From NCBI RefSeq assembly GCF_006715725.1, contig NZ_VFNU01000001.1, positions 4,960,001 through 5,024,000 of the forward strand: 64,000 nt of DNA, given 5' to 3'. The stretch comes from Nocardioides sp. SLBN-35. Lineage in GTDB: Bacteria > Actinomycetota > Actinomycetes > Propionibacteriales > Nocardioidaceae. Made by a program: the position numbers and the translations under genes. Below, in pieces: positions 47,726 to 56,262 of the stretch (its first letter is position 1; the number at the start of each line of letters is the position of its first letter). The notes under the pieces are model-generated. The model saw only the letters and a list, made by a program, of their open reading frames with translations, was not told where the DNA came from and did not search any database.

Positions 47726-48735
47726 AGAACAAGCTCCTCCGCACGGGTCTCGCCATCGCGGGCCTGACCCTGGTCGCCCCGTTCCTGGCGGCCTGCGGCG
47801 ACGACGAGCCGACGCTGGTGGTCTACAACGCCCAGCACGAGCCGCTGCTCAAGGAGCTCGCGCCGGAGTTCACCAAGGAGACCGGCATCAAGGTCGAGCT
47901 GCGCAACGGCAAGGACCTGGAGATGTCGAACCAGATCATCGCCGAGGGCAAGGCCTCGCCCGCCGACGTGTTCCTCACCGAGAACTCCCCCGCCATGTCG
48001 CAGGTCGAGGCCGCCGGCCTGTTCGACAAGCTGCCCGCCGACGTCCTCGGCGTGATCCCCGAGCAGTACCGCCCGCACAGCGGCCTGTGGACCGGCTTCG
48101 TGGCCCGCTCGACGGTCCTGGTCTACAACACCGACCAGGTCCAGGACTCGCAGCTGCCCGCCTCGCTGCTCGACCTCGCCAAGCCGGAGTGGAAGGGGCG
48201 GATCTCGTTCTCCCCCACCGGAGCGGACTTCCAGGCCATCGTCGCCGCCGTCCTCGAGCTCGAGGGCGAGGAGGCCACCAAGGCGTGGCTCGAGGGGATC
48301 AAGGCCAACGGCAAGGTGTACGACGGCAACAACCTCGTGCTCGAGGCGGTGGACTCCGGCCAGGTCGAGGTCGGCATCGTCTACCACTACTACTGGGAGC
48401 GTGACCGCAAGGAGAACGGCGACGTCAGCGACCACTCCGCGCAGCACTACTTCACCGGCGGCGACCCCGGCGCATTCGTGAGCGTCTCCGGCGCCGGCGT
48501 CCTCAAGTCGAGCGACATGAAGCCCGAGGCCCGCAAGTTCGTGAAGTTCCTGGTGGACCGCAAGGGCCAGCAGATCCTCGCCGACAGCTACGCGCTGGAG
48601 TACCCGCTCAACCCGGACGTCCAGCTCGAGGGCGTCACCAAGCCGTTCAGCGAGCTGCAGCCGCCGCAGGTCAACGTGTCCGACCTGGACGCCGAGAAGG
48701 TCGTCGACCTCCTCGAGGAGGTCGGCTTCCTCTGA
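47722..48735 (+). CDS. Fe(III)-type ABC transporter substrate-binding lipoprotein (FbpA-like)
   Basis: A 337-residue periplasmic-binding-type lipoprotein; signal peptide with lipobox LAAC, Cys25. The FbpA/FutA family iron site is visible: VVYNAQHEPL (Tyr35, His39) near the start and VYHYYWERD with Tyr at 221, 223 and 224. LFDKLPADVL and WTGFVARSTVLVYN are further family motifs. The ATG overlaps the stop of the fusion gene by 4 bp, so the two are translationally coupled. It should capture Fe(III), free or chelated, at the outer face of the membrane. Confidence 0.9.
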   Translation: MKNKLLRTGLAIAGLTLVAPFLAACGDDEPTLVVYNAQHEPLLKELAPEFTKETGIKVELRNGKDLEMSNQIIAEGKASPADVFLTENSPAMSQVEAAGLFDKLPADVLGVIPEQYRPHSGLWTGFVARSTVLVYNTDQVQDSQLPASLLDLAKPEWKGRISFSPTGADFQAIVAAVLELEGEEATKAWLEGIKANGKVYDGNNLVLEAVDSGQVEVGIVYHYYWERDRKENGDVSDHSAQHYFTGGDPGAFVSVSGAGVLKSSDMKPEARKFVKFLVDRKGQQILADSYALEYPLNPDVQLEGVTKPFSELQPPQVNVSDLDAEKVVDLLEEVGFL

Positions 48736-50261
48736 TCGTCCGTACGTCGAGCCGCTCGACCCCCGCTCTCCTCCTCGTCGGGCTGGCGATCGCCGCCCTG
48801 GCGCTGGTTCCACTCGGCTACGTCCTGTGGACCACGGCCGAGCTCGGCCGGACGGAGGCCGTCGACTTCTTGTGGCGCCCCCGGATCGGGGAGCTGCTAT
48901 GGAACACGTCGCGGCTGCTGGTCGTGGGGGTGCTCACGAGCGTCGTGGTCGGCGTGGCCGGAGCGTGGGTGGTCGAGCGGACCGACGTACCGGGTCGCGG
49001 ATGGTGGCACGGCCTGCTGTGCGCGCCGCTCGCCGTACCCGCGTTCGTCAACGGCTTCGGCTGGGTCTCGACGACGCACGCGGTGCAGTCGTACCCGGGT
49101 GCGGTGATGGTGGTGACGCTGTCCTACTACCCCCTCGTCTACCTGCCCACGGTCGCCGCGCTTCGGCGGCTGGACCCGGCGGTCGAGGAGGTCGCGACGG
49201 CGCTCGGCAAGGGGCCCTGGCAGGTGTTCCTCCGGGTCACCCTCCCGGCGATCAGCCCGGCGGTGCTGGGCGGTGCGCTGCTGGTCGGGCTGCACCTGCT
49301 GGCGGAGTACGGCGCCCTGCAGCTGCTCAACTACCCGACCCTGACCACGGCGATCCTGCAGCAGTACGCCACCGTCTTCAACGGCCCCGAGGCGACCCTG
49401 CTGGCACTCGTCCTCGTCACCTTCTGCCTGCTCCTGCTGGGCATCGAGCTGCTGCTGCGGGGCCGACGGCCACGTTCGCGCGTGGGTGCCGGCACCAGCC
49501 GGGAGTTCTCCCGGGTCCGGCTCGGCCGGCGGCGGCCGCTGGTCGTCGCGGGTCTGGCCGGGCTCGCGCTCTGGGCGCTCGGCGTCCCCCTCGCCGCCCT
49601 GGTGCGCTGGCTGGTCCGCGGCACCTCGACCGGGCTCGAGACCGGCGAGCTGGCCGGCGCGCTCGGCAACACACTGCTGCTCGCGGTGCTCGCCGGCGCG
49701 CTGACCACGGCCGCCGCGATCCCCGTGGTGTGGCTGGCCGTCCGGCACCGCGGCTGGGTCACGACCGCCATCGAGCGCAGCGTCTATACCGCGAGTGCGA
49801 TGCCGGGCATCGTGATCGCACTGGCCCTGGTGACGGTCTCGATCCGGGTGGTGCCGGACCTCTACCAGACCCTGCTGCTCCTCCTGGTCGGCTACCTCAT
49901 CCTGTTCCTGCCGCGGGCCGTGGTCAGCGTGCGCGGCACCTTCGAGCTGGTGCCGCCCGGCCTCGAGGAGGTGGCTCGCAGCCTGGGCTGCTCCGGGCCC
50001 GAGGTCGCACGCCGGGTGACCCTGCCGCTCGTCGTACCCGGCCTGGCGTCGGGCGCCGCCCTCGTCGCCCTCGCCGTGTCCACCGAGCTGACCGCGACCC
50101 TGCTGCTCGCGCCGCTCGGCACCGAGACGCTCGCGACGAAGTTCTGGTCCGACGCGTCCTCGATCGCCTACGGCGCCGCGGCGCCGTACGCCCTCGCCCT
50201 CATCGTCTTGTCCGTCCCGTCCACGTGGCTGCTGGCCCGACTGTCGATCAGGAGCCGCTGA
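48732..50261 (+). CDS. Fe(III)-type ABC transporter permease (FbpB-like), probable CTG start
   Basis: A fused permease with two binding-protein-dependent permease units, each with an EAA loop (EVATALGKGPWQVF near 154 and EVARSLGCSGPEV near 415). The first transmembrane helix (LLLVGLAIAALALVPL) is encoded from 48771 and is needed for the fold, but no ATG, GTG or TTG lies in frame before TTG 48870, which is past that helix. CTG at 48732, overlapping the FbpA stop as CTGA and 10 bp after GGAGG, is the best start, giving 509 residues. Typical FbpB proteins are about 500-550. The stop overlaps the ATPase start by one base. Confidence 0.75.
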   Translation: MIVRTSSRSTPALLLVGLAIAALALVPLGYVLWTTAELGRTEAVDFLWRPRIGELLWNTSRLLVVGVLTSVVVGVAGAWVVERTDVPGRGWWHGLLCAPLAVPAFVNGFGWVSTTHAVQSYPGAVMVVTLSYYPLVYLPTVAALRRLDPAVEEVATALGKGPWQVFLRVTLPAISPAVLGGALLVGLHLLAEYGALQLLNYPTLTTAILQQYATVFNGPEATLLALVLVTFCLLLLGIELLLRGRRPRSRVGAGTSREFSRVRLGRRRPLVVAGLAGLALWALGVPLAALVRWLVRGTSTGLETGELAGALGNTLLLAVLAGALTTAAAIPVVWLAVRHRGWVTTAIERSVYTASAMPGIVIALALVTVSIRVVPDLYQTLLLLLVGYLILFLPRAVVSVRGTFELVPPGLEEVARSLGCSGPEVARRVTLPLVVPGLASGAALVALAVSTELTATLLLAPLGTETLATKFWSDASSIAYGAAAPYALALIVLSVPSTWLLARLSIRSR

Positions 50262-51298
50262 TGACCGCACTCGAGATCCGCGGCCTGACGGCCGGCTACG
50301 GCCGCACCACCGTGCTCCAAGGGGTCGACCTCCACGTCGGCTCCGGCGTCACCGCGATCCTTGGCTCGTCGGGCTGCGGCAAGACCACGCTGCTGCGGGC
50401 GGTCGCGGGCTTCGTCGAGCCCACCGCCGGCACCATCGCGGTCGCCGGGCGACCGGTCGTCGGCGGCCCGCGCCCGGTCCCGGCGCGTGATCGCGGGATC
50501 GGGTACGTCCCCCAGGAAGGTGCGCTCTTCCCGCACCTGAGCGTGGCCCGCAACGTCGCCTTCGGCCTGCCCCGGTCCCGCCGCCGCGATGCCGGTGCGG
50601 TCGTCGCCGAGGCGCTGCAGCTGGTCGAGCTCGACCCCGCCCTGGCCGAGCGCTACCCCCACGAGCTGTCCGGCGGCCAGCAGCAGCGGGTCGCCCTGGC
50701 CCGGGCGCTGGCCCCGCGGCCCGCGCTGGTGCTGCTCGACGAGCCGTTCTCCTCGCTCGACGCCTCCCTGCGCGAGGAGACCGGTCGCGCGGTGGTCCGG
50801 GCGCTGCGCGCAGCCGGAGCGGCCGCCGTACTCGTCACGCACGACCAGGGCGAGGCGCTCTCCCTGGCCGACCAGGTGGCCGTGATGGTCGCCGGCCAGT
50901 TCCTGCAGGTCGCCGCCCCCGCCTCGGTCTACCTGTCCCCCGCCGACCCCCGGGTCGCGGCGTTCATCGGCCACGCGTCGCTGCTGCCGGGCGAGGTGCT
51001 CGGCGAGGGTCGCGGGCGGTGCGCGCTCGGCGAGGTGACGCTGCGGTCCGGTGGCTCGGCGGGCACGGCACGGTTCGCCGTACGGTCCGAGCAGCTGCAG
51101 GTGCGGCCCTCCGGCTCCGCCGACGGCGTCCCCGGCGAGGTCGTCGACGTCAGCTTCTTCGGCCACGACGCCACTATCCGAGTGCGGCTCGCGTCGGGCG
51201 AGCAGGTCACCGCACGTACGCCGGCCGACTCGGTGCCGGCCGCCGGGGACCAGGTGCGCGTCGTGGTCGTCGGCGACGTGATCGCGTTCGCCGACTGA
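50261..51298 (+). CDS. Fe(III)-type ABC transporter ATPase (FbpC-like)
   Basis: A 345-residue ABC ATPase of the Fe(III)/polyamine/thiamine class. Walker A GSSGCGKT (about 34-41), Q-loop YVPQEGALFPHL, signature LSGGQQQR, Walker B LVLLDEPFSSLD, switch THDQGEA. After about 240 there is a C-terminal TOBE-like regulatory domain (VRSEQLQV, DVSFFGHDATIRVR). ATG overlaps the permease stop as TGATG. It completes the iron-import operon. Confidence 0.9.
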   Translation: MTALEIRGLTAGYGRTTVLQGVDLHVGSGVTAILGSSGCGKTTLLRAVAGFVEPTAGTIAVAGRPVVGGPRPVPARDRGIGYVPQEGALFPHLSVARNVAFGLPRSRRRDAGAVVAEALQLVELDPALAERYPHELSGGQQQRVALARALAPRPALVLLDEPFSSLDASLREETGRAVVRALRAAGAAAVLVTHDQGEALSLADQVAVMVAGQFLQVAAPASVYLSPADPRVAAFIGHASLLPGEVLGEGRGRCALGEVTLRSGGSAGTARFAVRSEQLQVRPSGSADGVPGEVVDVSFFGHDATIRVRLASGEQVTARTPADSVPAAGDQVRVVVVGDVIAFAD

Positions 51299-51315
51299 TC
51301 CACCGGCCCCCGCGC

Positions 51316-52458
51316 CTAGCCCACGTACCAGCCGGCGGGCCCGATCTCCCCACCCATCCGCGGCACGTACTGGTCGAAGAACACCCGCGCGATCAGCTCG
51401 CGTCGTGACCGCACGCCCGCCTTGTCGAAGACGGCCTTGAGGTGGTCCTGGACGGTGTACGCCGACAGATGCAGGGTGCGGCCGATCTCTTGGGTGCCGA
51501 CGCCCTGCAGCACCAGCTGGGTGACGTCGCGCTCGCGCGGGGTCAGGCCGAAGGCGGCGACGACGAGGCCGACGATCTCGGGCGGACGGGCCTCCTCGAT
51601 GGTGATCACGACATCGCCGTCGTGGTCGCCGGTGCTGCTGAGCGGTCCTGCCTGGAGGATCAGCCAGCGGCCGAGCCGGGTGCGGGCGCGGCAGCGGGGC
51701 AGCACGGTGGACTCGCCCCGGGCATAGCGGCGCGCTGCGCCGACCAGGCCAGAGAGCAGAGCGACGGGGATCCCGCCCTGGGGGGCGCGGGCGAGCTCGC
51801 GGAGCCGGTGCTCAGCGGTGGGCGTCATCTGGGCGATCCGGTACCCGGCGCCGATGATGACGACGGCCGGGCCGGGGAGCTCGGTGCCCCCGTCCTCGGG
51901 TTCGTCGACCTCGGCCAGCCGGGCCATCAGGCCGGCGCGCACGCCACGAGCGAAGGCGGGCGCGAGGGAGGCGAGGAAGTCGATCTCGGCATTGTCGAAG
52001 GGCCGGTCGTCGGCGCCGCGCATCAGACCCATGCCGCCCCACACCTCGGTGCCCTCGCGGAAGACCAGGCGGGCCTCGTCGGCGTGGCCGAAGTGGAGCA
52101 GGTGGTAGGACGCGATCCGCATCGAACGCTCGACGTCGCCGCCGGTCTGCAGGAAGACGCCCGCGGCCGGACGCTCCGCCGTCGCGAGCTCAGTGAACGA
52201 GGTCGCTTCCGGGCTGCCGTACTCGAGCAGGCCGAACTCGTCGTCACGCGGGTCCTGGGTCAGCAGGTGCCCGAACTTGCGGTCGCTTGTCAGGAGGAGG
52301 GTCCGCGGGTCGTGGGTGCCGACGCAGGCACTCACCCACGGCACCGCTCGACGCAGCGACTCCACGGCCTCCACCAGGAAGGAGTCGAGGTCGAGGCCGG
52401 CCTGTGCCACCACCCCGACGTCTTGCCGCACGCGCTCGCGGGTCAGCGTCGAGGCCAT
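51316..52458 (-). CDS. LuxR-type transcriptional regulator, tandem copy 2
   Basis: A 380-residue regulator from ATG 52458-52456, overlapping the upstream copy by one base (TGATG). The C-terminal GerE/LuxR helix-turn-helix is LTPRERDVTQLVLQGVG plus TQEIGRTLHLSAYTVQDHLKAVF at about 315-360. The N-terminal 280 residues contain no receiver domain; GAF-like sensing is possible but unproven. It is clearly homologous to the neighbouring copy over its whole length. Both are convergent with the iron-transport operon, but no direct link is seen. Confidence 0.8.
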   Translation of the reverse strand: MASTLTRERVRQDVGVVAQAGLDLDSFLVEAVESLRRAVPWVSACVGTHDPRTLLLTSDRKFGHLLTQDPRDDEFGLLEYGSPEATSFTELATAERPAAGVFLQTGGDVERSMRIASYHLLHFGHADEARLVFREGTEVWGGMGLMRGADDRPFDNAEIDFLASLAPAFARGVRAGLMARLAEVDEPEDGGTELPGPAVVIIGAGYRIAQMTPTAEHRLRELARAPQGGIPVALLSGLVGAARRYARGESTVLPRCRARTRLGRWLILQAGPLSSTGDHDGDVVITIEEARPPEIVGLVVAAFGLTPRERDVTQLVLQGVGTQEIGRTLHLSAYTVQDHLKAVFDKAGVRSRRELIARVFFDQYVPRMGGEIGPAGWYVG

Positions 52459-53585
52459 CAGGAGAACCAACCGGACGGGGCCAGCTCGCTGCCCATGCGA
52501 GGGACGTACTGGTCGAAGTAGACCCGCGAGATCAGCTCGCGTCGTGACCGCACGCCTGCTTTGTCGAAGACGGCCTTGAGGTGGTCCTGGACGGTGTACG
52601 CCGACAGGTGCAGCGTGCTCGCGATCTCCTTGGTGTCGACGCCCTGCAGCACCAGCTGGGTGACGTCGCGCTCGCGCGGGGTCAGGCCGAAGGCGGCGAC
52701 GACAAGCGCCACGATCTCCGGCGGACGCGCCTCCTCGATGGTGATCACGACGTCGCCCTCACGGTCGCGGAAGGTGCTGAGTGGACCGGCCTGGAGGACC
52801 AACCACATGCCACCTGCGGTGCGCAGCCGGCAGCGCGGGGGCGCGGGGATCTCGCCGCGTGCGTAGCGGCGGGCCGACGCGATGAGCGCGGCGACCGGGG
52901 AGACCGGGTCAGGGTGGGTGGGGCTGCCGGCCAGCTCGCCGAGCCACTGCTCAGCGGTCGGCGTCATCTGGGTGGCCCGGTCGTCGGGGCCGACGATGAT
53001 CACGGCGGGACCGGGACCGGGAGCCGGCGCGACGACGTCTGCCATCCGGGTGAGCACGCCGGCGCGGACGCCGCGGGCGAACATGCCGGTCAGCGAGGCG
53101 AGGAAGTCGATCTCCCCGGCGTCGAACGGCCGGTCGTCGGGGCCGCGGAACAACGCCGCGGCGCCCCACATCTCCCGGCCGTCACGGAAGGCCACCCGGG
53201 CCTCGTCGCCGATACCGAAGCGCGGCACCATGAACCGCTCCATCCGGGGCGAACGCTCGACCTCCCCGCCGTGCACGAGGTGCACGCCGGCGGCATCGGT
53301 CTGGGTGCGGACCAGCTCGGTGAACGCGGTGGCCTCGATGTCGCCGTACTCGATCAGCGCGAACTCGTGATCGTGCTCGCTCTCGCCCGCGAGGGCACCG
53401 TACTTGCGGCCGCTGGTGAGCAGGTGGGTGCCGGGGTCGTGGGTCGCCACGCAGGCGCTCTCCCAGGGGACGGCCCGGCGTAGGGAGGTCATCGCCTCCT
53501 CGAGGAAGGTCTCGAGGTCGAGGCCGGCGCGCGCGACGACGTCCACGTCCTGGCGCACGCGCTCAGCGGTCAGTCCTCGGGCCAT
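52458..53585 (-). CDS. LuxR-type transcriptional regulator, tandem copy 1
   Basis: A 375-residue protein, GTG or ATG start at 53585, with the C-terminal LuxR helix-turn-helix (LTPRERDVTQLVLQGVD, then EIASTLHLSAYTVQDHL). N-terminal part starts MARGLTAERVRQDVDVVARAG and matches copy 2 (RVRQDVGVVAQAGLDL) closely, as do the internal RPFDAGEIDFLASL and the last 90 residues, pointing to tandem duplication. No receiver or ATPase domain. It is divergent from the FAD oxidoreductase 137 bp away, which is a possible target. Confidence 0.8.
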   Translation of the reverse strand: MARGLTAERVRQDVDVVARAGLDLETFLEEAMTSLRRAVPWESACVATHDPGTHLLTSGRKYGALAGESEHDHEFALIEYGDIEATAFTELVRTQTDAAGVHLVHGGEVERSPRMERFMVPRFGIGDEARVAFRDGREMWGAAALFRGPDDRPFDAGEIDFLASLTGMFARGVRAGVLTRMADVVAPAPGPGPAVIIVGPDDRATQMTPTAEQWLGELAGSPTHPDPVSPVAALIASARRYARGEIPAPPRCRLRTAGGMWLVLQAGPLSTFRDREGDVVITIEEARPPEIVALVVAAFGLTPRERDVTQLVLQGVDTKEIASTLHLSAYTVQDHLKAVFDKAGVRSRRELISRVYFDQYVPRMGSELAPSGWFS

Positions 53586-53722
53586 GCCAGCAGTGTGGCG
53601 GATGCATCCGGGGGTGCGTATCCCACTTTTCTGGGGAAGTCCCGATCCCAGTCGCCAGTACGCGCAGCACCACCCGGAACAGGGATGGTCCGGACCCGTC
53701 GCGCGACCGCAGGGTGGGCGCC

Positions 53723-55093
53723 ATGACCACCACTCCTGACCTCACGTCCCTGACCCGGCTCGGCGCCGGTTGCGAGCTCCACCTGCCCGGCGACGACGGG
53801 TACGACGTCGCCCGCACACCGTGGAACCTGGCCGTCGACCTGCGGCCGGCCGCGGTCGCCGTCCCGCGCACCGTCGCCGAGGTGCAGGCGGTCGTCCGGG
53901 CCGCGGCAGCCGCCGACCTGCGGGTCGCCCCGCAGAGCACCGGCCACGGTGCCGCGCCCCTCGGCGAGGGCGCCCTCGACGACGTCGTCCTGCTCCGGCT
54001 GCACGCCCTGACCGGTGTCAGTGTCGACCCGGCGACCCGCACCGCACGGGTCCTCGGCGGGACCCTGTGGGAGGACGTCGTCACCACGGCGGCCGCGCAC
54101 GGGCTGACCGCGCTGCACGGCTCGGCTCCTGACGTGGCCGTCGCCGGCTTCGCGCTGGCCGGCGGGCTGTCCTTCTACGGTCGCCGGCACGGCCTGGCAT
54201 CCGGCTCGATCCGGGCCGTCGAGGTCGTCACCGCCGACGGCGCGCTGAGGCGGCTGAGCGCCACCGAGGAGCCGGACCTGTTCTGGGCCGTGCGCGGCGC
54301 GGGAGGCAACGTCGGCGTCGTCGTCGCCGTCGAGCTCGAGCTGCTGCCGTACGCCGACGTGTACGCCGGCATGCTGCTGTGGGACCGCGAGCGGGCTCCC
54401 GAGGTGGTCCGGGCCTGGGTCGAGTGGACCCGCTCCGCACCGGAGTCGGCGACCACGTCGCTACGGGTGATGAGCTTCCCGCCGCTGCCCGAGCTGCCCC
54501 CGTTCCTGTCCGGGCGCGACATCGTCGTCGTCGACGGCGCCGTGCTCGAGTCCGACGAGGACGCGGCCGCCGTGCTGGCGCCCCTGCGGGCGCTCCAGCC
54601 GGAGCTGGACACCTTCGGACGGATCCCGACGACGGCGCTGCTGCAGGTCCACATGGACCCGCCGGGCCCGTCGCCGGCAGTCGCCGACCACAGCGTGCTG
54701 GGCTCCCTGGACGACGCCGCGGTCGAGGTCTTCCTCGAGCAGGTCGGTCCAGGCACCCGCGGCGGGCTGATGTTCGCCGAGCTGCGGCACCTGGGCGGGG
54801 CGTTCGCCGTACCGGATGCGGACGGGGGCGTGCTGTCGCACGTGCCCGGCGAGTACGCGCTCCTCTGTGTCGCCATGGCCCCCACCCCGCAGGCCGCGGT
54901 CGCCGGCCGGGCGGCGGCCTTCACGGTCGTGCGGGCGCTGGGCGCGTGGTCGCGGACCAGCCTGGTGCCGACATTCGCCGAGACCCGCGTCGACCCGAGC
55001 AGGTTCTACGACGGCGAGGACTGGGTCCGGCTGTGCCGCGTGCGCGACGCCGTCGACCCCGAGCGGCTGCTCGTGGCCAACCACGGCATCTGA
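53723..55093 (+). CDS. FAD-binding oxidoreductase (berberine bridge enzyme type)
   Basis: A 456-residue flavoprotein of the PCMH/BBE class, from ATG 53723 (a GTG three codons upstream is possible). FAD-binding PRTVAEVQAVVRAA, covalent-attachment-type His75 in QSTGHG, and AGFALAGGLSFYGRRHGLA. The C-terminal BBE-type end is DPSRFYDGEDW with RVRDAVDPERLLVANHGI. The second flavin-linking Cys of bicovalent members is not evident. Substrates vary (sugars, alkaloids, polyketides). It is divergent from two LuxR genes. Confidence 0.85.
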   Translation: MTTTPDLTSLTRLGAGCELHLPGDDGYDVARTPWNLAVDLRPAAVAVPRTVAEVQAVVRAAAAADLRVAPQSTGHGAAPLGEGALDDVVLLRLHALTGVSVDPATRTARVLGGTLWEDVVTTAAAHGLTALHGSAPDVAVAGFALAGGLSFYGRRHGLASGSIRAVEVVTADGALRRLSATEEPDLFWAVRGAGGNVGVVVAVELELLPYADVYAGMLLWDRERAPEVVRAWVEWTRSAPESATTSLRVMSFPPLPELPPFLSGRDIVVVDGAVLESDEDAAAVLAPLRALQPELDTFGRIPTTALLQVHMDPPGPSPAVADHSVLGSLDDAAVEVFLEQVGPGTRGGLMFAELRHLGGAFAVPDADGGVLSHVPGEYALLCVAMAPTPQAAVAGRAAAFTVVRALGAWSRTSLVPTFAETRVDPSRFYDGEDWVRLCRVRDAVDPERLLVANHGI

Positions 55094-55121
55094 TCTCGGT
55101 CGGGCCCGGGTGTGGGTCGGG

Positions 55122-56171
55122 TCAGCCGAAGTCGGCCCACACCCGCCGGGCGGCGCCGTCGACCGTGACGGCTCCTCCGTGGGGGAGGATCCACTGCGGT
55201 CGGGTGTGCCCGAAGGGGATGCCGACGCAGACGACGGCGTCGGGGTTGTAGCGGCTCACCTGCTCGAGGACGACGTCACGCTGGGCGGCGCGCAGGGCAG
55301 CCCGCTCGGCCGGGTCCGGCCGTCGCTCGAAGTCGGAGACCGGTGGTCGCGCCACCAGCACCGCGTCGGCTGCGGCGATGAGACCGCGCTCCCCCAGGGC
55401 ACGCACGATCCAGCCGACCTCACGGGCGGGGAGCAGCTCCTCCGAGGTCTCGAGCAGCAGCACGCCGCCGGCCAGGGCGTCCGGCTCCTCGCGGAACCGG
55501 CCCGCGGTCAGCACCCACTGGAGCACCTCGAGACAGCCGCCCCAGGTCGGCCCCGTCACCGACCGGGCGGGGCCCGACCAGGCCCACGGCTCGGTGGGCT
55601 CCCGGTCGCCGTACTCCGTGAGGGCACGGGGGTCGTTCCAGTCCCGGCCGACGTCCTCGGACTCGCCCGGGTCGGTCACCTCCAGCCGCCCGCCGTCGAG
55701 CAGGGCCGCCCGCAGGGAGGCTTCGTGCACGGGATCGAGGCCGGGCCCCGGGCCGAGGTGCACCTGGGTGGAGCCGCCGTAGAAACTGGCGATGCCGAGC
55801 GACCACAGCCACTGGTGCAGGTTGGTGTTGTCGCTGGTGCCGAGGAACGGCTTGGGGTCGCGACGAGCCGCCGCCGCGTCGAGGTGGGGCACGACGGTGA
55901 CCTGGTCCTCGCCGCCGATCGTGGCGACGATCGCGCGCACCTCCGGGTCCGCGAGGGCGGCGTTGACGTCGGCTGCCCGCTGCTCCGGCGACGCCCCCAG
56001 CACACGGGTGGTCGGGTACTCCACCGGCACCAGCTCGGTCACCTCCGCCAGCCGCCGCATCGCCTGCTCGTGCACGGCCGGCGCGAACCCCGGCGCGGCG
56101 AAGGACGGCGACAGCACCGCGACCTTGTCGCCGGGTCGGGCCTTGGGCGGGTGGGCCGGAGCACGGGTCAT
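55122..56171 (-). CDS. LD-carboxypeptidase family protein (S66, MccF-like)
   Basis: A 349-residue S66 serine peptidase from ATG 56171-56169. Catalytic Ser of the LdcA/MccF fold lies in FLGTSDNTNLHQWL near 106-110, preceded by AIVATIGGEDQV; the Glu and His of the triad fit LLLETSEE and GIPFGHTRP. LdcA recycles murein tetrapeptides, whereas MccF-type members give immunity by cleaving peptidyl-nucleotides; DNT in the motif and the extra loop favour the MccF side. It overlaps no neighbour and is divergent from the sensor kinase. Confidence 0.8.
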   Translation of the reverse strand: MTRAPAHPPKARPGDKVAVLSPSFAAPGFAPAVHEQAMRRLAEVTELVPVEYPTTRVLGASPEQRAADVNAALADPEVRAIVATIGGEDQVTVVPHLDAAAARRDPKPFLGTSDNTNLHQWLWSLGIASFYGGSTQVHLGPGPGLDPVHEASLRAALLDGGRLEVTDPGESEDVGRDWNDPRALTEYGDREPTEPWAWSGPARSVTGPTWGGCLEVLQWVLTAGRFREEPDALAGGVLLLETSEELLPAREVGWIVRALGERGLIAAADAVLVARPPVSDFERRPDPAERAALRAAQRDVVLEQVSRYNPDAVVCVGIPFGHTRPQWILPHGGAVTVDGAARRVWADFG

Positions 56172-56262
56172 GGAGCCAGCCAAGCACGGGTCGGACCGGG
56201 ACCGGCGTACCGAATCCGGCCGATCCCGCCCGGAACCGGGCAGCGCTGCCGACAATGGGAGG

